In this document: positions 28,484 through 40,150 of the stretch, in pieces
Numbering within the stretch: the first letter of the stretch is position 1
Layout of the letters: each line of letters begins with the position of its first letter
Assembly: GCF_032854445.1 (NCBI RefSeq)
Contig: NC_088295.1
Coordinates: 50,579,385-50,643,384, forward strand
Length of the DNA: 64,000 nucleotides
Direction of reading: 5' to 3'
Source: Liolophura sinensis
Lineage: Eukaryota; Mollusca; Polyplacophora; Chitonida; Chitonidae
Program-made: the position numbers and the translations under genes
The notes under the pieces: model-generated
The model's database searches: none
Told to the model about the DNA's origin: nothing
Seen by the model: only the letters and a program-made list of their open reading frames with translations

Positions 28484-29530
28484 ATGTTTCGTCCATACCC
28501 ATCAGTTAAAACATTATTGCTTCCCTTTGACACATCGGTTGTGGACCGCATCTTCCTTACTATGGATTGTCAACAAGTCGAATTTTCTTTCGATCACGGA
28601 GATGGACTTTGTACTTTCTTAACAACGTCAGACAAAAGACTGTCAACGGATGTGGAACTGCTAAACGTTGAGGGACTGAGCGCTGATCTTTCTCAACTTC
28701 TTTGCCAACCCGATTTGTGTGATATTCGCTTTCTCATTGGACCACACAAGGTACCCGTGTATGCTGTCAGTTCCATCTTGGCCGTTCGAAGCAGTTTCTT
28801 TAGGAAACTCTTTAACACCAAGTCCACACGCACAACACTGCCCGCAAATGCCGAAGACGTTGTAAGAAAGAAGAACCCACTTTCAGCAATCGCCAAGGTC
28901 TTCAAGCGAAAATCGAGGACGCTTAACGTGAAAATTGAAGAGAAAGTGAGAGAAGAAAGCTGGCAAGTGGAACTTCCTGACGTCGAGGAAGATGTTTTCC
29001 GCAGTGTTCTAGATTATATCTACAGTGGAAATGTGCTAGTAAATGTTTACAACGTGGTTGGGGTCATGAAGGCGGCCCACGAGTACGCTTTACCAGAGTT
29101 ATGCGCCGCGTGTTTCATCTACGCTAAAAGGAACATCACCCACTTGTCAGCTCTGCCTCTGCTCTCAGCAACATGTACATATGGTCAGCTATCATTAAAC
29201 GAAAGACTCCAAGGCATCATCTTAAAATACATAGCTGAAAATGCAGAAACAATATTGACTCAGACAGCATTTGACCACCTCTCCAGACAAGAGGTTGATC
29301 TGATTTTCCGCCAGTACAATATTCAGGCTTCGGAAGAAACCAAGTTGGAAGCCATTCTCAGGTGGAGTCACAAGTTCAGCGGCGATGCGGGATACATGTA
29401 CCTTCGAAAAACACTTAAACTTTTTATCCGTCGTGTTAACATGCTGAAAATATCCAAAAGTACATTGGAAAATGTTATAAAACCTTTGTGTCTTTATCCT
29501 GACGAAGTTATACCTAAAAAAGCTGTATAG
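28484..29530 (+). CDS. BTB-BACK protein, unit 4
   Basis: Full frame. It defines the central-array type: V19, V101 with S103, R116, A121, D170 (EEDVF), M195, E200, YLRKTL and the end LYPDEVIPKKAV. L221 (THLSALP) is shared only with unit 6, which lies exactly two units (4,960 bp) downstream. Confidence 0.9.
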   Translation: MFRPYPSVKTLLLPFDTSVVDRIFLTMDCQQVEFSFDHGDGLCTFLTTSDKRLSTDVELLNVEGLSADLSQLLCQPDLCDIRFLIGPHKVPVYAVSSILAVRSSFFRKLFNTKSTRTTLPANAEDVVRKKNPLSAIAKVFKRKSRTLNVKIEEKVREESWQVELPDVEEDVFRSVLDYIYSGNVLVNVYNVVGVMKAAHEYALPELCAACFIYAKRNITHLSALPLLSATCTYGQLSLNERLQGIILKYIAENAETILTQTAFDHLSRQEVDLIFRQYNIQASEETKLEAILRWSHKFSGDAGYMYLRKTLKLFIRRVNMLKISKSTLENVIKPLCLYPDEVIPKKAV

Positions 29531-29939
29531 TAGTGGAAAATGTTGATTCTTTGATTAGTAAATAGGTCCCTGCTTAACGTTTGGCCATGAATTAAACATT
29601 TTTCCGCTTTACTTCTTGTTTTCAGATTTTCAGTGCTCATGTGTATAAGATTTTTTTGTATTTTGATGTTGGTACATGTTTCAAATAAATGAGGATTAAT
29701 TTTACACAACACAAATTTCTGGACTCAGATAAATGTCCTATCGTCTGTATTCGCAAGCAAAGCGCTAATATAGCTTCTTTTTGTCGTCACCTACAGATAC
29801 TTTAATTTGAAAACAAAATGCGGTACCTTGGCAACCTGAACCATTGTTTCTCTGAGAAATGCTCTTTCGCTCCTTTTTCTCCTCCGATGGTAACTGCATA
29901 GAAGCATGCTGGTTTCACTGGCAACTTTATTTAATATGA

Positions 29940-30308
29940 CTTTTATACAAAGGATACAAAATATTGTCAACAAAACTTCAAAACAAGGAACTGGCACTTC
30001 GTGTATGCAGTTCCTTAAAATTTCTCTCTTCCATACCCTGTGTTTATGTTGGAAATTCCAGAATCCCTGACGAAAGTACAATTAAAGCGAGAAAGAGGGA
30101 TTCGTTTATTATACAACTAGATGAAAGACAAGCATTCGAAATTATAAATCACTCACAAAGACCATATTCGGAAAGCTGCGATTCTTTGAATAACAATGAG
30201 TTCAGGTTTGACCTCCTCGACGGATCGTCAGATCTTTCAAATTTTCCTGATCAGACGTTGATCGCAGACTATACAGTCAGCACAATTGTTATGAATTCTA
30301 AATTCTGA
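29940..30308 (+). CDS. ORF B, unit 5
   Basis: Open over the full length, with Arg in GNSRIP and Phe in RDSFIIQ. It matches the ORF B two units downstream (34900-35268) residue for residue, as the higher-order repeat predicts. Confidence 0.4.
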   Translation, partial: LLYKGYKILSTKLQNKELALRVCSSLKFLSSIPCVYVGNSRIPDESTIKARKRDSFIIQLDERQAFEIINHSQRPYSESCDSLNNNEFRFDLLDGSSDLSNFPDQTLIADYTVSTIVMNSKF

Positions 30309-30963
30309 CTGTGAGGCTTTATAAAGCCAAAAAACAAAATTCCTTCACATAAGAACCCTAAAGCTTTTGGAGGGTAGTTTTATAATATAGCAGAAATCCA
30401 ATGTGACTTTTGGACAGCGCACACTGTCCTTCGATAAAGTGAGAGCTGAGATGGTCTTTGTCAACTATACCTGGAGAAAGATGCTTGACATCTACTGTCT
30501 CCAGACATCAATCACAATGAATTAAAACAAATCATCTTTCAACCATATTTAGAAATTTGTTATAAGATCAAATGTACTCATCACTTGACAATAATCCATT
30601 TACACCCTGGACAGCCCAGCACACCCAGGGGGTAAAAACAGAGACATATTCGCTTTATCTACCTGCTGTTTGGCGAAGCACTTTTAATATTGGCTACACA
30701 TCTTCACAGATGTGGTATAGATGATTCACTAAGAATGACACGCCCCATGTAGCCTTAATAAAGTAGCCGTCTCTTTTCACCCACCTATGAAATACTGACT
30801 GGACATTCTGGAGTCCACGTTAAAGGTGTCGAAACCTCAGACAATAAGCAGATATGTTGAAATTATTCTGCAAATGTCGCCAAGCCCTAAGCTAGCCGTC
30901 ATCCATGTAATTGTCTGGAGCCAGTGACGGTGGTGTCAGCAAACCCTTGGCTATATATTCACA

Positions 30964-32010
30964 ATGTTTCGTCCATACCCATCAGTTAAAACATTATTGC
31001 TTCCCTTTGACACATCGGTTGTGGACCGCATCTTCCTTACTATGGATTGTCAACAAGTCGAATTTTCTTTCGATCACGGAGATGGACTTTGTACTTTCTT
31101 AACAACGTCAGACAAAAGACTGTCAACGGATGTGGAACTGCTAAACGTTGAGGGACTGAGCGCTGATCTTTCTCAACTTCTTTGCCAACCCGATTTGTGT
31201 GATATTCGCTTTCTCATTGGACCACACAAGGTACCCGTGTATGCTGTCAGTTCCATCTTGGCCGTTCGAAGCAGTTTCTTTAGGAAACTCTTTAACACCA
31301 AGTCCACACGCACAACACTGCCCGCAAATGCCGAAGACGTTGTAAGAAAGAAGAACCCACTTTCAGCAATCGCCAAGGTCTTCAAGCGAAAATCGAGGAC
31401 GCTTAACGTGAAAATTGAAGAGAAAGTGAGAGAAGAAAGCTGGCAAGTGGAACTTCCTGACGTCGAGGAAGATGTTTTCCGCAGTGTTCTAGATTATATC
31501 TACAGTGGAAATGTGCTAGTAAATGTTTACAACGTGGTTGGGGTCATGAAGGCGGCCCACGAGTACGCTTTACCAGAGTTATGCGCCGCGTGTTTCATCT
31601 ACGCTAAAAGGAACATCACCCACACGTCAGCTCTGCCTCTGCTCTCAGCAACATGTACATATGGTCAGCTATCATTAAGCGAAAGACTCCAAGGCATCAT
31701 CTTAAAATACATAGCTGAAAATGCAGAAACAATATTGACTCAGACAGCATTTGACCACCTCTCCAGACAAGAGGTTGATCTGATTTTCCGCCAGTACAAT
31801 ATTCAGGCTTCGGAAGAAACCAAGTTGGAAGCCATTCTCAGGTGGAGTCACAAGTTCAGCGGCGATGCGGGATACATGTACCTTCGAAAAACACTTAAAC
31901 TTTTTATCCGTCGTGTTAACATGCTGAAAATATCCAAAAGTACATTGGAAAATGTTATAAAACCTTTGTGTCTTTATCCTGACGAAGTTATACCTAAAAA
32001 AGCTGTATAG
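30964..32010 (+). CDS. BTB-BACK protein, unit 5
   Basis: Full frame of the central type. It has T221 (THTSALP) as in unit 7, and one private change, Ser for Asn at 239 (LSLSERL). The spacer before it carries CCATTTACACCC, shared with the spacer before unit 7 but not with those before units 4 or 6 (CCATTCACACCC). Confidence 0.9.
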   Translation: MFRPYPSVKTLLLPFDTSVVDRIFLTMDCQQVEFSFDHGDGLCTFLTTSDKRLSTDVELLNVEGLSADLSQLLCQPDLCDIRFLIGPHKVPVYAVSSILAVRSSFFRKLFNTKSTRTTLPANAEDVVRKKNPLSAIAKVFKRKSRTLNVKIEEKVREESWQVELPDVEEDVFRSVLDYIYSGNVLVNVYNVVGVMKAAHEYALPELCAACFIYAKRNITHTSALPLLSATCTYGQLSLSERLQGIILKYIAENAETILTQTAFDHLSRQEVDLIFRQYNIQASEETKLEAILRWSHKFSGDAGYMYLRKTLKLFIRRVNMLKISKSTLENVIKPLCLYPDEVIPKKAV

Positions 32011-32419
32011 TAGTGGAAAATGTTGATTCTTTGATTAGTAAATAGGTCCCTGCTTAACGTTTGGCCATGAATTAAACATTTTTCCGCTTTACTTCTTGTT
32101 TTCAGATTTTCAGTGCTCATGTGTATAAGAGTTTTTTGTATTTTGATGTTGGTACATGTTTCAAATAAATGAGGATTAATTTTACACAACACAAATTTCT
32201 GGACTCAGATAAATGTCCTATCGTCTGTATTCGCAAGCAAAGCGCTAATATAGCTTCTTTTTGTCGTCACCTACAGATACTTTAATTTGAAAACAAAATG
32301 CGGTACCTTGGCAACCTGAACCATTGTTTCTCTGAGAAATGCTCTTTCGCTCCTTTTTCTCCTCCGATGGTAACTGCATAGAAGCATGCTGGTTTCACTG
32401 GCAACTTTATTTAATATGA

Positions 32420-32794
32420 CTTTTATACAAAGGATACAAAATATTGTCAACAAAATTTCAAAACAAGGAACTGGCACTTCGTGTATGCAGTTCCTTAAAA
32501 TTTCTCTCTTCCATACCCTGTGTTTATGTTGGAAATTCCAGAATCCCTGACGAAAGTACAATTAAAGCGAGAAAGAGGGATTCGTTGATTATACAACTAG
32601 ATGAAAGACAAGCATTCGAAATTATAAATCACTCACAAAGACCATATTCGGAAAGCTGCGATTCTTTGAATAACAATGAGTTCAGGTTTGACCTCCTCGA
32701 CGGATCGTCAGATCTTTCAAATTTTCCTGATCAGACGTTGATCGCAGACTATACAGTCAGCACAATTGTTATGAATTCTAATTTCTCACTGTGA
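32420..32794 (+). CDS. ORF B, unit 6, with extended C-terminus
   Basis: Open frame reading STKFQNKE where most units have STKLQNKE. It ends MNSNFSL because the usual TGA is read as TCA, adding two codons before the next stop. Unit 8 has the same two features. Confidence 0.4.
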   Translation, partial: LLYKGYKILSTKFQNKELALRVCSSLKFLSSIPCVYVGNSRIPDESTIKARKRDSLIIQLDERQAFEIINHSQRPYSESCDSLNNNEFRFDLLDGSSDLSNFPDQTLIADYTVSTIVMNSNFSL

Positions 32795-33443
32795 GGCTTT
32801 ATAAAGCCAAAAAACAAAATTCCTTCACATAAGAACCCTAAAGCTTTTGGAGGGTAGTTTTATAATATAGCAGAAATCCAATGTGACTTTTGGACAGCGC
32901 ACACTGTCCTTCGATAAAGTGAGAGCTGAGATGGTCTTTGTCAACTATACCTGGAGAAAGATGCTTGACATCTACTGTCTCCAGACATCAATCACAATGA
33001 ATTAAAACAAATCATCTTTCAACCATATTTAGAAATTTGTTATAAGATCAAATGTACTCATCACTTGACAATAATCCATTCACACCCTGGACAGCCCAGC
33101 ACACCCAGGGGGTAAAAACAGAGACATATTCGCTTTATCTACCTGCTGTTTGGCGAAGCACTTTTAATATTGGCTACACATCTTCACAGATGTGGTATAG
33201 ATGATTCACTAAGAATGACACGCCCCATGTAGCCTTAATAAAGTAGCCGTCTCTTTTCACCCACCTATGAAATACTGACTGGACATTCTGGAGTCCACGT
33301 TAAAGGTGTCGAAACCTCAGACAATAAGCAGATATGTTGAAATTATTCTGCAAATGTCGCCAAGCCCTAAGCTAGCCGTCATCCATGTAATTGTCTGGAG
33401 CCAGTGACGGTGGTGTCAGCAAACCCTTGGCTATATATTCACA

Positions 33444-34490
33444 ATGTTTCGTCCATACCCATCAGTTAAAACATTATTGTTTCCCTTTGACACAGCGGTT
33501 GTGGACCGCATCTTCCTTACTATGGATTGTCAACAAGTCGAATTTTCTTTCGATCACGGAGATGGACTTTGTACTTTCTTAACAACGTCAGACAAAAGAC
33601 TGTCAACGGATGTGGAACTGCTAAACGTTGAGGGACTGAGCGCTGATCTTTCTCAACTTCTTTGCCAACCCGATTTGTGTGATATTCGCTTTCTCATTGG
33701 ACCACACAAGGTACCCGTGTATGCTGTCAGTTCCATCTTGGCCGTTCGAAGCAGTTTCTTTAGGAAACTCTTTAACACCAAGTCCACACGCACAACACTG
33801 CCCGCAAATGCCGAAGACGTTGTAAGAAAGAAGAACCCACTTTCAGCAATCGCCAAGGTCTTCAAGCGAAAATCGAGGACGCTTAACGTGAAAATTGAAG
33901 AGAAAGTGTAAGAAGAAAGCTGGCAAGTGGAACTTCCTGACGTCGAGGAAGATGTTTTCCGCAGTGTTCTAGATTATATCTACAGTGGAAATGTGCTAGT
34001 AAATGTTTACAACGTGGTTGGGGTCATGAAGGCGGCCCACGAGTACGCTTTACCAGAGTTATGCGCCGCGTGTTTCATCTACGCTAAAAGGAACATCACC
34101 CACTTGTCAGCTCTGCCTCTGCTCTCAGCAACATGTACATATGGTCAGCTATCATTAAACGAAAGACTCCAAGGCATCATCTTAAAATACATAGCTGAAA
34201 ATGCAGAAACAATATTGACTCAGACAGCATTTGACCACCTCTCCAGACAAGAGGTTGATCTGATTTTCCGCCAGTACAATATTCAGGCTTCGGAAGAAAC
34301 CAAGTTGGAAGCCATTCTCAGGTGGAGTCACAAGTTCAGCGGCGATGCGGGATACATGTACCTTCGAAAAACACTTAAACTTTTTATCCGTCGTGTTAAC
34401 ATGCTGAAAATATCCAAAAGTACATTGGAAAATGTTATAAAACCTTTGTGTCTTTATCCTGACGAAGTTATACCTAAAAAAGCTGTATAG
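33444..34490 (+). pseudogene. BTB-BACK gene, unit 6, nonsense codon at 156
   Basis: Identical in layout to unit 4, but codon 156 (AGA, Arg) has become TAA at 33909-33911, two adjacent base changes. Translation would stop inside the basic insert after 155 residues, leaving half of the BTB fold and no BACK domain. The rest of the frame (to 34490) is otherwise intact and has no nearby ATG for re-initiation. Private or nearly private residues are F13 (shared with unit 7) and A18. L221 is shared with unit 4. The lack of further damage says the stop is recent. Confidence 0.85.
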
Positions 34491-34899
34491 TAGTGGAAAA
34501 TGTTGATTCTTTGATTAGTAAATAGGTCCCTGCTTAACGTTTGGCCATGAATTAAACATTTTTCCGCTTTACTTCTTGTTTTCAGATTTTCAGTGCTCAT
34601 GTGTATAAGATTTTTTTGTATTTTGATGTTGGTACATGTTTCAAATAAATGAGGATTAATTTTACACAACACAAATTTCTGGACTCAGATAAATGTCCTA
34701 TCGTCTGTATTCGCAAGCAAAGCGCTAATATAGCTTCTTTTTGTCGTCACCTACAGATACTTTAATTTGAAAACAAAATGCGGTACCTTGGCAACCTGAA
34801 CCATTGTTTCTCTGAGAAATGCTCTTTCGCTCCTTTTTCTCCTCCGATGGTAACTGCATAGAAGCATGCTGGTTTCACTGGCAACTTTATTTAATATGA

Positions 34900-35268
34900 C
34901 TTTTATACAAAGGATACAAAATATTGTCAACAAAACTTCAAAACAAGGAACTGGCACTTCGTGTATGCAGTTCCTTAAAATTTCTCTCTTCCATACCCTG
35001 TGTTTATGTTGGAAATTCCAGAATCCCTGACGAAAGTACAATTAAAGCGAGAAAGAGGGATTCGTTTATTATACAACTAGATGAAAGACAAGCATTCGAA
35101 ATTATAAATCACTCACAAAGACCATATTCGGAAAGCTGCGATTCTTTGAATAACAATGAGTTCAGGTTTGACCTCCTCGACGGATCGTCAGATCTTTCAA
35201 ATTTTCCTGATCAGACGTTGATCGCAGACTATACAGTCAGCACAATTGTTATGAATTCTAAATTCTGA
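34900..35268 (+). CDS. ORF B, unit 7
   Basis: Open over the full length and identical in sequence to the unit 5 version (GNSRIP, RDSFIIQ, ending MNSKF). Confidence 0.4.
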   Translation, partial: LLYKGYKILSTKLQNKELALRVCSSLKFLSSIPCVYVGNSRIPDESTIKARKRDSFIIQLDERQAFEIINHSQRPYSESCDSLNNNEFRFDLLDGSSDLSNFPDQTLIADYTVSTIVMNSKF

Positions 35269-35923
35269 CTGTGAGGCTTTATAAAGCCAAAAAACAAAAT
35301 TCCTTCACATAAGAACCCTAAAGCTTTTGGAGGGTAGTTTTATAATATAGCAGAAATCCAATGTGACTTTTGGACAGCGCACACTGTCCTTCGATAAAGT
35401 GAGAGCTGAGATGGTCTTTGTCAACTATACCTGGAGAAAGATGCTTGACATCTACTGTCTCCAGACATCAATCACAATGAATTAAAACAAATCATCTTTC
35501 AACCATATTTAGAAATTTGTTATAAGATCAAATGTACTCATCACTTGACAATAATCCATTTACACCCTGGACAGCCCAGCACACCCAGGGGGTAAAAACA
35601 GAGACATATTCGCTTTATCTACCTGCTGTTTGGCGAAGCACTTTTAATATTGGCTACACATCTTCACAGATGTGGTATAGATGATTCACTAAGAATGACA
35701 CGCCCCATGTAGCCTTAATAAAGTAGCCGTCTCTTTTCACCCACCTATGAAATACTGACTGGACATTCTGGAGTCCACGTTAAAGGTGTCGAAACCTCAG
35801 ACAATAAGCAGATATGTTGAAATTATTCTGCAAATGTCGCCAAGCCCTAAGCTAGCCGTCATCCATGTAATTGTCTGGAGCCAGTGACGGTGGTGTCAGC
35901 AAACCCTTGGCTATATATTCACA

Positions 35924-36970
35924 ATGTTTCGTCCATACCCATCAGTTAAAACATTATTGTTTCCCTTTGACACATCGGTTGTGGACCGCATCTTCCTTAC
36001 TATGGATTGTCAACAAGTCGAATTTTCTTTCGATCACGGAGATGGACTTTGTACTTTCTTAACAACGTCAGACAAAAGACTGTCAACGGATGTGGAACTG
36101 CTAAACGTTGAGGGACTGAGCGCTGATCTTTCTCAACTTCTTTGCCAACCCGATTTGTGTGATATTCGCTTTCTCATTGGACCACACAAGGTACCCGTGT
36201 ATGCTGTCAGTTCCATCTTGGCCGTTCGAAGCAGTTTCTTTAGGAAACTCTTTAACACCAAGTCCACACGCACAACACTGCCCGCAAATGCCGAAGACGT
36301 TGTAAGAAAGAAGAACCCACTTTCAGCAATCGCCAAGGTCTTCAAGCGAAAATCGAGGACGCTTAACGTGAAAATTGAAGAGAAAGTGAGAGAAGAAAGC
36401 TGGCAAGTGGAACTTCCTGACGTCGAGGAAGATGTTTTCCGCAGTGTTCTAGATTATATCTACAGTGGAAATGTGCTAGTGAATGTTTACAACGTGGTTG
36501 GGGTCATGAAGGCGGCCCACGAGTACGCTTTACCAGAGTTATGCGCCGCGTGTTTCATCTACGCTAAAAGGAACATCACCCACACGTCAGCTCTGCCTCT
36601 GCTCTCAGCAACATTTACATATGGTCAGCTATCATTAAACGAAAGACTCCAAGGCATCATCTTAAAATACATAGCTGAAAATGCAGAAACAATCTTGACT
36701 CAGACAGCATTTGACCACCTCTCCAGACAAGAGGTTGATCTGATTTTCCGCCAGTACAATATTCAGGCTTCGGAAGAAACCAAGTTGGAAGCCATTCTCA
36801 GGTGGAGTCACAAGTTCAGCGGCGATGCGGGATACATGTACCTTCGAAAAACACTTAAACTTTTTATCCGTCGTGTTAACATGCTGAAAATATCCAAAAG
36901 TACATTGGAAAATGTTATAAAACCTTTGTGTCTTTATCCTGACGAAGTTATACCTAAAAAAGCTGTATAG
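35924..36970 (+). CDS. BTB-BACK protein, unit 7
   Basis: Full frame of the central type with T221 as in unit 5. F13 (TLLFPFD) is shared with unit 6. A private change puts Phe for Cys at 231 (SATFTYG) at the start of the BACK domain. Confidence 0.9.
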   Translation: MFRPYPSVKTLLFPFDTSVVDRIFLTMDCQQVEFSFDHGDGLCTFLTTSDKRLSTDVELLNVEGLSADLSQLLCQPDLCDIRFLIGPHKVPVYAVSSILAVRSSFFRKLFNTKSTRTTLPANAEDVVRKKNPLSAIAKVFKRKSRTLNVKIEEKVREESWQVELPDVEEDVFRSVLDYIYSGNVLVNVYNVVGVMKAAHEYALPELCAACFIYAKRNITHTSALPLLSATFTYGQLSLNERLQGIILKYIAENAETILTQTAFDHLSRQEVDLIFRQYNIQASEETKLEAILRWSHKFSGDAGYMYLRKTLKLFIRRVNMLKISKSTLENVIKPLCLYPDEVIPKKAV

Positions 36971-37379
36971 TAGTGGAAAATGTTGATTCTTTGATTAGTA
37001 AATAGGTCCCTGCTTAACGTTTGGCCATGAATTAAACATTTTTCCGCTTTACTTCTTGTTTTCAGATTTTCAGTGCTCATGTGTATAAGAGTTTTTTGTA
37101 TTTTGATGTTGGTACATGTTTCAAATAAATGAGGATTAATTTTACACAACACAAATTTCTGGACTCAGATAAATGTCCTATCGTCTGTATTCGCAAGCAA
37201 AGCGCTAATATAGCTTCTTTTTGTCGTCACCTACAGATACTTTAATTTGAAAACAAAATGCGGTACCTTGGCAACCTGAACCATTGTTTCTCTGAGAAAT
37301 GCTCTTTCGCTCCTTTTTCTCCTCCGATGGTAACTGCATAGAAGCATGCTGGTTTCACTGGCAACTTTATTTAATATGA

Positions 37380-37754
37380 CTTTTATACAAAGGATACAAA
37401 ATATTGTCAACAAAATTTCAAAACAAGGAACTGGCACTTCGTGTATGCAGTTCCTTAAAATTTCTCTCTTCCATACCCTGTGTTTATGTTGGAAATTCCA
37501 GAATCCCTGACGAAAGTACAATTAAAGCGAGAAAGAGGGATTCGTTTATTATACAACTAGATGAAAGACAAGCATTCGAAATTATAAATCACTCACAAAG
37601 ACCATATTCGGAAAGCTGCGATTCTTTGAATAACAGTGAGTTCAGGTTTGACCTCCTCGACGGATCGTCAGATCTTTCAAATTTTCCTGATCAGACGTTG
37701 ATCGCAGACTATACAGTCAGCACAATTGTTATGAATTCTAATTTCTCACTGTGA
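37380..37754 (+). CDS. ORF B, unit 8, with extended C-terminus
   Basis: Open frame with STKFQNKE and the MNSNFSL ending shared with unit 6. A private Asn-to-Ser change gives LNNSEF. Function unknown. Confidence 0.4.
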   Translation, partial: LLYKGYKILSTKFQNKELALRVCSSLKFLSSIPCVYVGNSRIPDESTIKARKRDSFIIQLDERQAFEIINHSQRPYSESCDSLNNSEFRFDLLDGSSDLSNFPDQTLIADYTVSTIVMNSNFSL

Positions 37755-38402
37755 GGCTTTATAAAGCCAAAAAACAAAATTCCTTCACATAAGAACCCTA
37801 AAGCTTTTGGAGGGTAGTTTTATAATATAGCAGAAATCCAATGTGACTTTTGGACAGGGCACACTGTCCTTCGATAAAGTGAGAGCTGAGATGGTCTTGT
37901 CAACTATACCTGGAGAAAGATGCTTGACATCTACTGTCTCCAGACATCAATCACAATGAATTAAAACAAATCATCTTTCAATCATATTTAGAAATTTGTT
38001 ATAAGATCAAAGGTACTCATCACTTGACAATAATCCATTCACACCCTGGACAGCCCAGCACACCCAGGGGGTAAAAACAGAGACATATTCGCTTTATCTA
38101 CCTGCTGTTTGGCGAAGCACTTTTAATATTGGCTACACATCTTCACAGATGTGGTATAGATGATTCACTAAGAATGACACGCCCCATGTAGCCTTAATAA
38201 AGTAGCCGTCTCTTTTCACCCACCTATGAAATACTGACTGGACATTCTGGAGTCCACGTTAAAGGTGTCGATACCTCAGACAATAAGCAGATATGTTGAA
38301 ATTATTCTGCAAATGTCGCCAAGCCCTAAGCTAGCCGTCATCCATGTAATTGTCTGGAGCCAGTGACGGTGGTGTCAGCAAACCCTTGGCTATATATTCA
38401 CA

Positions 38403-39449
38403 ATGTTTCGTCCATACCCATCAGTTAAAACATTATTGCTTCCCTTTGACACATCGCTTGTGGACCGCATCTTCCTTACTATGGATTGTCAACAAGTCGA
38501 ATTTTCTTTCGATCACGGAGATGGACTTTGTACTTTCTTAACAACGTCAGACAAAAGACTGTCAACGGATGTGGAACTGCTAAACGTTGAGGGACTGAGC
38601 GCTGATCTTTCTCAACTTCTTTGCCAACCCGATTTGTGTGATATTCGCTTTCTCATTGGACCACACAAGGTACCCGTGTATGCTGTCAGTTCCATCTTGG
38701 CCGTTCGAAGCAGTTTCTTTAGGAAACTCTTTAACACCAAGTCCACACGCACAACACTGCCCGCAAATGCCGAAGACGTTGTAAGAAAGAAGAACCCACT
38801 TTCAGCAATCGCCAAGGTCTTCAAGCGAAAATCGAGGACGCTTAACGTGAAAATTGAAGAGAAAGTGAGAGAAGAAAGCTGGCAAGTGAAACTTCCTGAC
38901 GTCGAGGAAGATGTTTTCCGCAGTGTTCTAGATTATATCTACAGTGGAAATGTGCTAGTGAATGTTTACAACGTGGTTGGGGCCATGAAGGCGGCCCACG
39001 AGTACGCTTTACCAGAATTATGCGCCGCGTGTTTTCTCTACGCTAAAAGGAACATCACCCACACGTCAGCTCTGCCTCTGCTCTCAGCAACATGTACATA
39101 TGGTCAGCTGTCATTAAACGAAAGACTCCAAGGCATCATCTTAAAATACATAGCTGAAAATGCAGAAACAATATTGACTCAGACAGCATTTGACCGCCTC
39201 TCCAGACAAGAGGTTGATCTGATTTTCCGCCAGTACAATATTCAGGCTTCGGAAGAAACCAAGTTGGAAGCCATTCTCAGGTGGAGTCACAAGTTCAGCG
39301 GCGATGCGGGATACATGTACCTTCGAAAAACACTTAAACTTTTTATCCGTCGTGTTAACATGCTGAAAATATCCAAAAGTACATTTGAAAATGTTATAAA
39401 ACCTTTGTGTCTTTTTCCTGACGAAGTTATACATAAAACAGCTGTATAG
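38403..39449 (+). CDS. BTB-BACK protein, unit 8
   Basis: Full frame and the most divergent intact copy on the right. Private changes are K163 (QVKLPD), A194 (VVGAMKA), L212 (CFLYAKR), Arg in FDRLSRQ and Phe in STFENV. It shares L19 and the C-terminus FPDEVIHKTAV with unit 1 but keeps R116, A121, D170 and E200 of the central type. It is thus a mosaic of the outer and central types. Confidence 0.9.
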   Translation: MFRPYPSVKTLLLPFDTSLVDRIFLTMDCQQVEFSFDHGDGLCTFLTTSDKRLSTDVELLNVEGLSADLSQLLCQPDLCDIRFLIGPHKVPVYAVSSILAVRSSFFRKLFNTKSTRTTLPANAEDVVRKKNPLSAIAKVFKRKSRTLNVKIEEKVREESWQVKLPDVEEDVFRSVLDYIYSGNVLVNVYNVVGAMKAAHEYALPELCAACFLYAKRNITHTSALPLLSATCTYGQLSLNERLQGIILKYIAENAETILTQTAFDRLSRQEVDLIFRQYNIQASEETKLEAILRWSHKFSGDAGYMYLRKTLKLFIRRVNMLKISKSTFENVIKPLCLFPDEVIHKTAV

Positions 39450-39859
39450 TAGTGGGAAATGTTGATTCTTTAATTAGTAAATAGGTCCCTGCTTGACTTT
39501 TGGAAATGAATTAAAATTTTTTTCCGCTTTACTTCATGTTTTTAGATATTTAGTGCTCATGCGTATAAGATTTTTTTGTATTTTGATGTTGGTACATGTT
39601 TCAAATAAATGAGGATTAATTTTACACAACACAAATTTCTGGACTCAGGTAAATGTCCTATCGTCTGTATTCGCAAGCAAAGCGCTAATATAGCTTCTTT
39701 TTGTCGTCACCTACAGATACTTTAATTTGAAAACAAAATGCGGTACCTTGGCAACCTGAACCATTGTTTCTCTGAGAAATGCTCTTTCGCTCCTTTTTCT
39801 CCTCCGATGGTAACTGCATGGAAGCACGCTGGTTTCACTGGCAATTTTATTTAATATGA

Positions 39860-40150
39860 CTTTTATACAAAGGATACAAAATATTGTCAACAAAACTTCA
39901 AAACAAGGAACTGGCACTTCGTGTATGCAGTTCCTTAAAATTTCTCTCTTCCATACCCTGTGTTTATGTTTAAAATTCCAGTATCCCTGACGAAAGTACA
40001 ATTAAAGCGAGAAAGAGGGATTCGTTGATTACACAACTAGATGAAAGACAAGCATTCGAAATTATAAATCACTCACAAAGACCATATTCGGAAAGCTGCG
40101 ATTCTTTGAATAACAATGATATCAGGTTTGACCTCCTCGACGGATCGTAA
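39860..40150 (+). pseudogene. ORF B, unit 9, two nonsense codons
   Basis: A GAA-to-TAA change at 39971-39973 (codon 30 counted from the TTG at 39884) and the same TCA-to-TAA change as unit 3 at 40148-40150. It is clearly non-functional and leads into the decayed ninth BTB copy. Confidence 0.5.

Noticed and set aside
33927-34490. Separate 187-codon gene in the second half of BTB unit 6
   Set aside because: Its first codon is GTG, it is simply the remainder of the frame broken at codon 156, and it has no promoter of its own.
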